From the NCBI GenBank assembly GCA_012799185.1, contig JAAZLS010000079.1:1-42178 (forward strand): a stretch of 42,178 bases of DNA, written 5' to 3'. Shown piece after piece: positions 34,814 through 42,178 of this stretch; positions within the stretch are counted from its first letter, which is position 1, and the number at the start of each line of letters is the position of its first letter. Below the pieces are notes generated by a model. That model was not told the origin of the DNA, searched no databases, and worked only from the letters and a program-made list of their open reading frames with translations. The position numbers were made by a program, and so were the translations under genes. This DNA comes from Bacillota bacterium. GTDB taxonomy: Bacteria > Bacillota > Dethiobacteria > DTU022.

Positions 34814-36145
34814 ATGACGGGTAACTTGGTGGCGATTGTTGGTCGTCCCAATGTGGGGAAATCCACTTTATTTAACCGGCTCACCGCCGGGCGCACGGCG
34901 ATCGTGGAAAAGGTACCGGGGATTACCCGGGATCGGCTTTACGGCTTGGTGGAGTGGCGTGACCGGCAATTTACCCTTGTTGATACCGGGGGGATTACCT
35001 TTGAACGGGAGGAGCCGTTGGCCCACCAGGTCCATCGGCAGGCCGAGATGGCGATCGCCGAGGCGGAGATAATTCTGCTTCTCCTTGATGCCCGGGAGGG
35101 GCTTAATCCCCTGGATGAGGAGATAGCCTCTTTTCTACGCCGTAGCGGGAAAGAGATAATACCGGTGGCAAATAAGATCGATACCCAGGATGATCGGCAA
35201 TTAAAGTATATATTTTTTAGCCTGGGGTTGGGGGAGCCTCACCCGATATCCTCCGCCCATGGCCGGGGGATAGGTGATTTGCTGGATGCTATTTATGACC
35301 TGCTTCCGGAGCAGGGGGACCCGATTTATCCCCCCGATTCGATAAAGGTGGCGATAATTGGAAGACCCAATGTGGGCAAGTCTTCCCTGGTTAACACCGT
35401 GCTCGGTGAAGAGCGGGTTATCGTTAGTGAAGAGCCGGGAACAACCCGGGAGGCGGTTGATAGCCGGTTTCAGTATAAGGATCGGGACTATATATTAATT
35501 GATACGGCCGGTGTAAGAAGGAAGAGTCAGGTCAAGGAGAAGGTGGAGTATTACGGCGTGTTGCGCTCCCTGGGCGCGGTAGATCGTTCGGATATTGCCC
35601 TGCTGCTATTGGATGGACCGGAGGGGGTTACCGAGCAGGATGTTAAGCTGGCCGGCTATATTGATCGCGCCGGCAAGGGGCTGGTGCTGGTAGTCAACAA
35701 ATGGGATCTGATCGATCAAAGGGGCGAGACCCGCCGGGAATTAAAGGAGAGGCTTCGCTCCAAAATTGCCTTTGCCGGGTATGCCCCGGTTGCCTTTATC
35801 TCCGCCTTAACTGGGTACCACGTAAAGGAACTCTTCCCTATAATTGACAGGATATGGGGACAGCAGCGAAAACGGTTGCCGACCTCCTGGTTAAACCAGC
35901 TTATTTCCGATGCGGTACTGATGACCCCGCCTCCTACAGTCAAGGGACGGCGATTAAAAATTTATTACGCTACCCAGCCCCGGGTTGCCCCCCCTACCTT
36001 TGTCCTATTTGTTAATGAACCCCGGTTAATGCATTTTTCGTACCTACGCTACCTGGAAAACCGGCTCCGGGAGGGTTTTGAATATTATGGAACGCCGGTT
36101 CGATTTGTTATAAAAAAACGATCAAGGAAAGGAGAATGGTGGTGA
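34814..36145 (+). CDS. der: Ribosome biogenesis GTPase Der (EngA)
   Basis: Two GTPase domains: GRPNVGKSTLFNRL and GRPNVGKSSLVNTV, with DTGG and DTAG. Confidence 0.97.
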   Translation: MTGNLVAIVGRPNVGKSTLFNRLTAGRTAIVEKVPGITRDRLYGLVEWRDRQFTLVDTGGITFEREEPLAHQVHRQAEMAIAEAEIILLLLDAREGLNPLDEEIASFLRRSGKEIIPVANKIDTQDDRQLKYIFFSLGLGEPHPISSAHGRGIGDLLDAIYDLLPEQGDPIYPPDSIKVAIIGRPNVGKSSLVNTVLGEERVIVSEEPGTTREAVDSRFQYKDRDYILIDTAGVRRKSQVKEKVEYYGVLRSLGAVDRSDIALLLLDGPEGVTEQDVKLAGYIDRAGKGLVLVVNKWDLIDQRGETRRELKERLRSKIAFAGYAPVAFISALTGYHVKELFPIIDRIWGQQRKRLPTSWLNQLISDAVLMTPPPTVKGRRLKIYYATQPRVAPPTFVLFVNEPRLMHFSYLRYLENRLREGFEYYGTPVRFVIKKRSRKGEWW

Positions 36146-36771
36146 CCGGTTATCTATCGGTTATTCTTGCTTACCTTTTGGGCTCTATTCCTTTTGGGTA
36201 CCTGGCCGGCCGCCTGCTCCGGCGGGAGGATATCCGCGATTACGGAAGCGGTAATATCGGGGCCACCAACGTGATGCGCCTGCTAGGTCCCGCCACGGCG
36301 CTGCTGGTTCTGGCGCTCGATGTAGGTAAAGGTGCAGCAGCGGTATTGCTGGCCCGCTCTTTAACCGGGCAGGAATACTTTTGGTGGATGGCGGCGTTGG
36401 CGGTATTGGTTGGACACTGTTGGCCCCTTTTTTTAGGTTTTAAAGGTGGGAAAGGCACCGCTACTGGCCTGGGTATTCTACTAGTACTGGTAAAGGCACC
36501 GATTTGGGGAATAATTCTAATTCTGGCTGGAATAGTGATCGCCTTAACCCGCTATGTTTCCCTGGTCTCCATTACGGCAGCGGTCTCATTTCCGATATTG
36601 TTATGGCTGTTTCGCTATGCCCCGGCCTATATTTGTTTTGGGGTAGTTATTGGGGCACTAGTAGTTGTGCGTCACCAGGCCAATATCCGGCGTCTAATAA
36701 ATGGGACCGAATCCCGGTTGGGTCAAAAAGTCGGTATTTTAAGAAATAAGGGAGGGGGTTCTTCTGAGTGA
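36136..36771 (+). CDS. plsY: Glycerol-3-phosphate acyltransferase PlsY
   Basis: LLGSIPFGYLAGRLLRREDIRDYGSGNIGATNVMRLLG, GFKGGKGTATGLG. Confidence 0.96.
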   Translation: MVVTGYLSVILAYLLGSIPFGYLAGRLLRREDIRDYGSGNIGATNVMRLLGPATALLVLALDVGKGAAAVLLARSLTGQEYFWWMAALAVLVGHCWPLFLGFKGGKGTATGLGILLVLVKAPIWGIILILAGIVIALTRYVSLVSITAAVSFPILLWLFRYAPAYICFGVVIGALVVVRHQANIRRLINGTESRLGQKVGILRNKGGGSSE

Positions 36772-37790
36772 AGGTAGCGGTTATTGGTGCCGGGGGTTGG
36801 GGAACAGCACTGGCTACGGTTCTCTCCGCGAAAGGCTACCAGGTAGATTTATGGGTTAGAAATGTCGAGCTATATAAAACAATTATCCTAAAACGGATTA
36901 ATGAAACTTACCTGCCCGACATTAAATTGCCCGCACTGATTCGTCCTACGCTGGCTCTGGAGGAGGCCCTCTGGGGGAAAAGTCTGATCATCCTAGCGGT
37001 CCCCTCCCATGGGATCCGACAAATTGCTAGGAAGATTGCTGCTTTATTGCCGCGACAAGCCCCAATTGTTAATGTGGCCAAGGGTTTGGAGGATGGTACT
37101 TACCAACGTCTCTCCCAGGTGCTCCAGGAGGAGCTACCGGAGGGGCACCACCGGCGACTAGCTGTTCTCTCCGGGCCCAATCATGCCGAGGAGGTCTCCC
37201 GGGGTTTACCCTCGGCCACGGTAGTTGCCTCTGCCGCCATCGATACGGCCCGGCAGGTGCAAGAGAGGATGATGGCCCCCAACTTGAGGGTATATACCAG
37301 CACCGACTTGGTGGGGGTGGAGTTGGGCGGGGCGCTAAAAAATATTATTGCCCTTGGTGCGGGGATCCTGGATGGATTAGAGATGGGCGACAATATAAAG
37401 GCTGCCCTGGTAACCCGGGGCCTGGTAGAGATAACTCGCCTGGGGGTAGCCCTGGGCGCCCGTCCCGCGACATTTTCCGGGCTCTCCGGGGTAGGTGACC
37501 TGTTTGCAACCTGTGCCAGCCGGCATAGTCGGAACCGCCGGGTAGGTTACAAGTTAGGGCAGGGAATTCCCCTGGAAAAAATCAAGGAGAGAATGCCGAC
37601 CGTAGCCGAGGGTATTATCACTACTCGGGCGGCTTATCAGCTTTCCCGGCAGGTTAAGGTTGAGATGCCGATTACCGAAAAGATTTACCAGGCACTCTAT
37701 CAGGGTAAAGCCCCCCGGGAAGCGGTTCAGGAGTTAATGCTGAGGGAAGCGAAAAAGGAGATGGAAGATATCGGGCCCGGTAACTTCTAG
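36768..37790 (+). CDS. gpsA: NAD(P)-dependent glycerol-3-phosphate dehydrogenase
   Basis: VAVIGAGGWGTALA, NVAKGLEDGTYQRLSQVL, LSGPNHAEEVSRGLPSATVVAS, GALKNIIALGAGILDGLEMGDNIKAALVTRGL. Confidence 0.97.
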   Translation: MKVAVIGAGGWGTALATVLSAKGYQVDLWVRNVELYKTIILKRINETYLPDIKLPALIRPTLALEEALWGKSLIILAVPSHGIRQIARKIAALLPRQAPIVNVAKGLEDGTYQRLSQVLQEELPEGHHRRLAVLSGPNHAEEVSRGLPSATVVASAAIDTARQVQERMMAPNLRVYTSTDLVGVELGGALKNIIALGAGILDGLEMGDNIKAALVTRGLVEITRLGVALGARPATFSGLSGVGDLFATCASRHSRNRRVGYKLGQGIPLEKIKERMPTVAEGIITTRAAYQLSRQVKVEMPITEKIYQALYQGKAPREAVQELMLREAKKEMEDIGPGNF

Positions 37791-37891
37791 AATACCCTAG
37801 GTAATAATATGCTTGCCTGCACATATATATATAATGTTAGATTAGATCTCGATCCTCCCGCAAGGGTGGAAAGGAAAGGAGGGATGAAGCT

Positions 37892-39367
37892 ATGGAGTAT
37901 GATCTGTTTAATGATCTGGTGGAACGTACCGGGGGCGATATTTATTTAGGTGTGGTCGGCCCGGTCCGAACTGGCAAATCGACCTTTATTCGCAAATTCA
38001 TGGAGCTATTTGTCTTACCTAAAATAGATGATCCTTTAGAGCTTGAGCGAATCCGTGATGAACTTCCCCAGGGAAGCATGGGAAAAACTATTATGACCAC
38101 CGAACCCAAGTTTGTACCCGATGAGGCGGTGGAGATCATCGTGGGCGAAAATATATCCATGAACATTAGGATGGTCGATTGTGTAGGATACACCGTAGAG
38201 GGTGCCGCCGGGTATGAAGATGAGGAAGGGCCCCGCATGGTTTCCACTCCCTGGTTTGATTACGATATCCCCTTCCAGGAGGCGGCCGAGACGGGCACCC
38301 GCAAGGTAATTGAGGATCATTCTACGATCGGAATTGTGGTCACTACGGATGGCACGATTGCCGATATACCCCGGGAAAATTATCAGGAGGCCGAGGAAAG
38401 GGTAATTTCGGAGCTGAAGGAGTTGGGAAAACCGTTCGTAGTGCTAATTAACTCCATCCACCCGGGGGCGGAAGAAACTCGGGCCCTTCAAGGTGAACTG
38501 GCCGGGCTCTATGATGTGCCGGTTATCCTTTTAAATTGCATGGAACTTAGCCAGGGCGATCTATCCCTAATATTGGAAGAGGCACTTTACGAGTTCCCGG
38601 TGCGGGATGTTACCGTGCGGTTGGCTCCCTGGGTAGAGGCGCTGGAGACGGGGCACTGGCTTAAATATAGTTACGATGAAAGTATTGATGAAAATGTGGC
38701 AAGTGTAAACCGGGTTCGGGAGGTTAACAGCCTAGTCGAAAAATTTAGGGAGTATTCCTTTATAGAGGAGGCCACCCTAAGCCGAATTGATCTTGGAAAA
38801 GGCGAGGTTGAAATAGAGCTTAGACCCCCCGCCGGATTATTTGAGAAGATACTAACTGAATACAGCGGGGAAGAGATAACAGGCGATGGCGACATACTGA
38901 GGGTAGTGCGAGACTATTCCTATGCCAAGCGCGAATATGACAAGGTGGCGGAGGCGCTTTACCAGGTTAACGAAGTCGGGTACGGAATAGTACCGCCGGT
39001 ACTGGAGGAAATGGCCCTGGAAGAGCCGGAAATTATCCGCCAGGGAGGGCGATTCGGGGTAAGGTTGCGGGCCAGCGCCCCCTCATTACATATTGTGCGG
39101 GTAGATGTAAAATCGGAATTTGCCCCGGTGGTCGGTTCGGAGCGGCAGAGCGAAGAACTGGTGGGTTATCTCCTGGAAGAATTTGAAGAAAACCCAAAAA
39201 AAATATGGGAATCGCAAATATTTGGTAAATCCCTCCATGAGCTGGTTCAGGACGGCATTACCGGGAAATTAGGCAACATGCCCCCCAATGCCCAGGAAAA
39301 GCTTCAGGAAACATTGGAGAAAATTGTTAATGAAGGAAGCGGTGGGCTCATAGCGATTATCCTTTAA
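37892..39367 (+). CDS. spoIVA: Stage IV sporulation protein A (spore coat ATPase)
   Basis: DIYLGVVGPVRTGKSTFIRKFMELFVLP, GSMGKTIMTTEPKFVPDEAVEI, DCVGYTVEGAAGYEDEEGPRMVSTPWFD. Confidence 0.97.
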   Translation: MEYDLFNDLVERTGGDIYLGVVGPVRTGKSTFIRKFMELFVLPKIDDPLELERIRDELPQGSMGKTIMTTEPKFVPDEAVEIIVGENISMNIRMVDCVGYTVEGAAGYEDEEGPRMVSTPWFDYDIPFQEAAETGTRKVIEDHSTIGIVVTTDGTIADIPRENYQEAEERVISELKELGKPFVVLINSIHPGAEETRALQGELAGLYDVPVILLNCMELSQGDLSLILEEALYEFPVRDVTVRLAPWVEALETGHWLKYSYDESIDENVASVNRVREVNSLVEKFREYSFIEEATLSRIDLGKGEVEIELRPPAGLFEKILTEYSGEEITGDGDILRVVRDYSYAKREYDKVAEALYQVNEVGYGIVPPVLEEMALEEPEIIRQGGRFGVRLRASAPSLHIVRVDVKSEFAPVVGSERQSEELVGYLLEEFEENPKKIWESQIFGKSLHELVQDGITGKLGNMPPNAQEKLQETLEKIVNEGSGGLIAIIL

Positions 39368-39390
39368 ACATTTGACTGCCAATAAATAAC

Positions 39391-39419
39391 TTAAATACCC
39401 CTTTTACAGGGGTATTTAA
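39391..39419 (+). terminator. Terminator-like hairpin after spoIVA
   Basis: TTAAATACCCC-TTTTACA-GGGGTATTTAA: 11-bp perfect stem. Confidence 0.65.
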
Positions 39420-39488
39420 TTACAATTAAACAAAATCGGGCTCGGTTAGTTATAATAGAGTTAAGGCTAGAACAGGGGGGCATCGGTA

Positions 39489-40682
39489 ATGATTAGTAAA
39501 CAGCTTCTTAAACTGTTGTTTGAAGCGGCCAGTATTCAGCGCTGGAACGATCATATCAGGCCGGAGCATTTTACAGAGTTAGACAAGCAGGCTCATAAAA
39601 TGGTTTATGCCTATGTTTTAGGAAAAATGGAGGAGACTGACCGCGGTGTTACTATAAATTGGCGAAGTTTAATTGAAGGCGCTCTATTTGAGTTTTTTCA
39701 CCGGATAGTACTTACCGATATCAAGCCGCCTATTTTTCACAAACTTATGGCGGAGAAGGGAGAGCAATTAAACCGGTGGGTCCTATACAAAATAAGCGAT
39801 CATATCGCCCCCTTAAGGGGAAATTTTTTACAGCGGATGGTAAACTATTACCGTTCAGCTGATCATTATCTACTGGAGAGAAAAATACTTAGGGCTGCCC
39901 ACTACCTGGCGACCGACTGGGAGTTTAAAATAATATATCACCTTAATGCCGGTCTCTATGGATTAGAGGAGACCAAGGAGGCTATCAAAAACCAGTTGGA
40001 AGAACATTACGATCTGGCCGGTGTACAAAAGATCACCTTGCAAAAAAAGACCAGCCATTTTTTAGACCTGGTGGGCCAGCTACGTTTCCAACAGCGGTGG
40101 GCCCAATCGCCACGACTTCCACGGACATCGGTCATGGGTCATATGTTAATTGTGGCTATCTTAGCCTATCTCTGTTCCCTAGAGCTTGATGCCTGCGTAC
40201 TTAGGAGTTATAACAATTTTTTTGCCGGCCTCTTTCACGATCTGCCTGAGGTAATTACCCGGGATATTGTCTCTCCGGTTAAACAGTCGGTAGCCGGTCT
40301 TGAAGAGTTAATTACAGAGATTGAATTATGGCAGATGGAGGCGCGCATCTACCCCCTGCTACCCCCCTCTTGGCACCGGGAGATCAAATACTTTACCGAA
40401 AATGTTTTTGAAAGCAAGATTGTCAAAGATGGGGAGGTATGCATTAAGGATTCGGCCGGGATAAACGAGAATTATAACCAGGATTCTTACTCACCCCTGG
40501 ATGGGGAGATCATCCGGGCCTGTGATCATCTGGCCGCCTATATGGAGACCTACCTTTCGATAACCCACGGCGTCAAATCGCCCCACCTGTATGAAGCCAA
40601 CCGGGAGTTATTCATGCGCTACCGGGAGAAGGAGATCGCCGGCATTGACTTTGGGCGAATGTTTGCAGAATTTAAAATATAA
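39489..40682 (+). CDS. HD-domain protein (YfbR-like phosphohydrolase)
   Basis: SVMGHMLIVAILAYLCSLEL...NNFFAGLFHDLPEVITRDIVSPVK...IIRACDHLAAYMETYL. Confidence 0.8.
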   Translation: MISKQLLKLLFEAASIQRWNDHIRPEHFTELDKQAHKMVYAYVLGKMEETDRGVTINWRSLIEGALFEFFHRIVLTDIKPPIFHKLMAEKGEQLNRWVLYKISDHIAPLRGNFLQRMVNYYRSADHYLLERKILRAAHYLATDWEFKIIYHLNAGLYGLEETKEAIKNQLEEHYDLAGVQKITLQKKTSHFLDLVGQLRFQQRWAQSPRLPRTSVMGHMLIVAILAYLCSLELDACVLRSYNNFFAGLFHDLPEVITRDIVSPVKQSVAGLEELITEIELWQMEARIYPLLPPSWHREIKYFTENVFESKIVKDGEVCIKDSAGINENYNQDSYSPLDGEIIRACDHLAAYMETYLSITHGVKSPHLYEANRELFMRYREKEIAGIDFGRMFAEFKI

Positions 40683-40732
40683 GGGTGGCAGCACGGTAAT
40701 AAAAGCCTGTTTTTTAAGGGGAGCGTAAAGAG

Positions 40733-41836
40733 ATGATTAAGGTGCTTGTGATTTTTGGGACCCGTCCGGAAGCAATTAAAATGGCACCGCTGGTAAAAGT
40801 TCTTCGGGTCAACCCTAAAATAGAATGCCGGGTATGCATTACCGCTCAGCACCGGCAGATGTTGGATCAGGTCTTGAGCCTTTTCAAAATTAAGCCTGAT
40901 TACGATCTTAATATTATGGAGAGGGGGCAAGCTCTATCCAATATTACCGTGAAGGCTCTTGGGGGTTTGGAGAATATTATCCAAAAGGTACAGCCGGATC
41001 TCGTGCTGGTCCATGGTGATACAACTACCACTTTTGCTGGGGCGCTGGCCGCTTTTTATCACCGGGTGGCGATCGGTCACGTGGAGGCGGGGCTTCGGAC
41101 AGGGGACAAGTATTCACCGTTCCCAGAGGAGATGAATCGCCAGATGGTAGATTGCCTGGCCGATATGTATTTTACTCCTACGGAAGAAAGCCGTCAAAAC
41201 CTATTGGCAGAAAATCGGCCGGAGGCGGATATATATGTTACCGGTAACACCGTTATCGATGCCTTGCGTACTACCGTCCGGGCGGGCTACACCCACCCGA
41301 TTCTCGAATGGTGCCGGGGCAGCCGGTTATTGTTATTAACCAGCCATCGCCGTGAAAACCTGGGTCAACCGATGCGCAATATCTTTCGGGCGGTAAATCG
41401 GATTACCCACGAATTTAGCGATGTGAGGGTAGTATACCCGGTACATTTGAACCCCCGGGTGCAGAAGATCGCCGCCGAAATACTCGGTAAGAATAAACAG
41501 GTGCGCCTGATTGAACCGTTGGAGGTCTTAGATTTCCATAATTTCATCAATGCTGCCTACTTTATTCTAACGGATAGCGGTGGTATCCAGGAGGAAGCCC
41601 CCGGCTTAGGCAAGCCTGTTTTAGTGCTCCGAGATACTACCGAACGGCCGGAGGGTATAGCGGCGGGAACCTTAAAACTGGCCGGCACCGATGAAGAGCA
41701 GATTTATCGTCTATCCAAGGAGCTATTAACGGATCCAAAAGCATACCAGAAAATGAGCAAAGCAAGTAACCCCTACGGGGACGGTTACGCCAGTGAGCGG
41801 ATTGTCAAGGCGATTATCAGGCGTTTTAGTGGGTAG
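40733..41836 (+). CDS. wecB: UDP-N-acetylglucosamine 2-epimerase (non-hydrolysing)
   Basis: FGTRPEAIKMAPLV, VHGDTTTTFAGALAAF, HVEAGLRTGDKYSPFPEEMNRQ, LTDSGGIQEEAPGLGKPVLVLRDTTERPEG. Confidence 0.96.
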   Translation: MIKVLVIFGTRPEAIKMAPLVKVLRVNPKIECRVCITAQHRQMLDQVLSLFKIKPDYDLNIMERGQALSNITVKALGGLENIIQKVQPDLVLVHGDTTTTFAGALAAFYHRVAIGHVEAGLRTGDKYSPFPEEMNRQMVDCLADMYFTPTEESRQNLLAENRPEADIYVTGNTVIDALRTTVRAGYTHPILEWCRGSRLLLLTSHRRENLGQPMRNIFRAVNRITHEFSDVRVVYPVHLNPRVQKIAAEILGKNKQVRLIEPLEVLDFHNFINAAYFILTDSGGIQEEAPGLGKPVLVLRDTTERPEGIAAGTLKLAGTDEEQIYRLSKELLTDPKAYQKMSKASNPYGDGYASERIVKAIIRRFSG

Positions 41837-41846
41837 CAAGGCATGC

Positions 41847-41882
41847 AAAAACCCTTTAACCTCCGAAGGTTAAAGGGTTTTT
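41847..41882. terminator. Bidirectional terminator between convergent wecB and tRNA-Pro
   Basis: AAAAACCCTTTAACCT-CCGA-AGGTTAAAGGGTTTTT: 16-bp perfect stem with A-tract and T-tract at its two ends. Confidence 0.9.
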
Positions 41883-41885
41883 CAC

Positions 41886-41962
41886 TGGTCGGAGCGACAG
41901 GATTTGAACCTGCGACCTCTTGACCCCCAGTCAAGCGCGCTACCAAGCTGCGCCACGCCCCG
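41886..41962 (-). tRNA. tRNA-Pro (anticodon GGG), CCA encoded
   Basis: Reverse complement CGGGGCGTGGCGCAGCTTGGTAGCGCGCTTGACTGGGGGTCAAGAGGTCGCAGGTTCAAATCCTGTCGCTCCGACCA. Acceptor, D, anticodon (CTTGA/TCAAG) and T (GGTTCAAATCC) arms all fold. Confidence 0.95.
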
Positions 41963-41973
41963 GCGACAGATCT

Positions 41974-42002
41974 ATTATAAATGATCCGGGGGAAGGAGGC
42001 AA
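41974..42002 (-). promoter_or_regulatory. Sigma-A promoter of tRNA-Pro: TTGCCT-N17-TATAAT
   Basis: Minus strand; the perfect -10 ends about 11 nt before the tRNA 5' end. Confidence 0.75.
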
Positions 42003-42069
42003 GGGAAACAGGCTACAATTGCTAACATGCGCCTAGTAACGGTTAATACGATCCATGCTCACGCCCTGT

Positions 42070-42098
42070 TTGACAGGGCCAAATCGACATGGTACAAT
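42070..42098 (+). promoter_or_regulatory. Sigma-A promoter TTGACA-N17-TACAAT for a gene beyond the window
   Basis: Perfect -35 and 5/6 -10 with a 17-bp spacer. An SD-like CCGGAGGGTG occurs at the window end. Confidence 0.7.
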
Positions 42099-42178
42099 TT
42101 TCGTATTTCCATATAACCGGGGGAGCTCAATTTTAGTAATGGAATATAATAAAATGCTATTAAAGCCGGAGGGTGTTA

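Overview
The window is a dense chromosomal segment from a spore-forming Clostridia-type (Peptococcaceae-like) Firmicute. Almost every gene lies on the + strand. Left to right: C-terminus of a probable NUDIX hydrolase, spoIIM, xerD, deoB, dacF-spoIIAA-spoIIAB-sigF, a 59-aa membrane ORF missing from the ORF track, spoVAC-AD-AE-AF, a tRNA nucleotidyltransferase with a degenerate DHH-like N-terminus, a site-2 protease, trpS, scpA-scpB, DUF2953-ytfJ, dacB-spmA-spmB, an FAD oxidoreductase, rluB, a cobalamin riboswitch with btuF-btuC-btuD, an uncharacterised 168-aa gene, a small membrane ORF, aroH, cmk, plsC, an ispH-rpsA fusion, fni, DUF1614, spoIIP, YIEGIA, its capping subunit, DUF3189, a DUF512 radical-SAM-like protein, der, plsY, gpsA, spoIVA, an HD-domain protein, wecB, and a minus-strand tRNA-Pro(GGG). 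I found no CRISPR array, prophage or classical IS. The best leads are: (1) a consensus-perfect sigma-H promoter in front of the unknown 168-aa gene; (2) the 59-aa membrane ORF placed first behind a sigma-F/G-type promoter of the spoVA operon; (3) a sigma-F promoter for dacF followed by a terminator-like palindrome splitting dacF from spoIIA; (4) the catalytically degenerate DHH-like domain on the tRNA nucleotidyltransferase; (5) the poorly characterised YIEGIA/cap/DUF3189/DUF1614 sporulation neighbourhood; (6) a perfect 29-bp REP-like tandem duplication over the stop codon of the FAD oxidoreductase. No wholly new multi-gene system can be claimed from sequence alone. Family calls rest on motif recognition without database searches.
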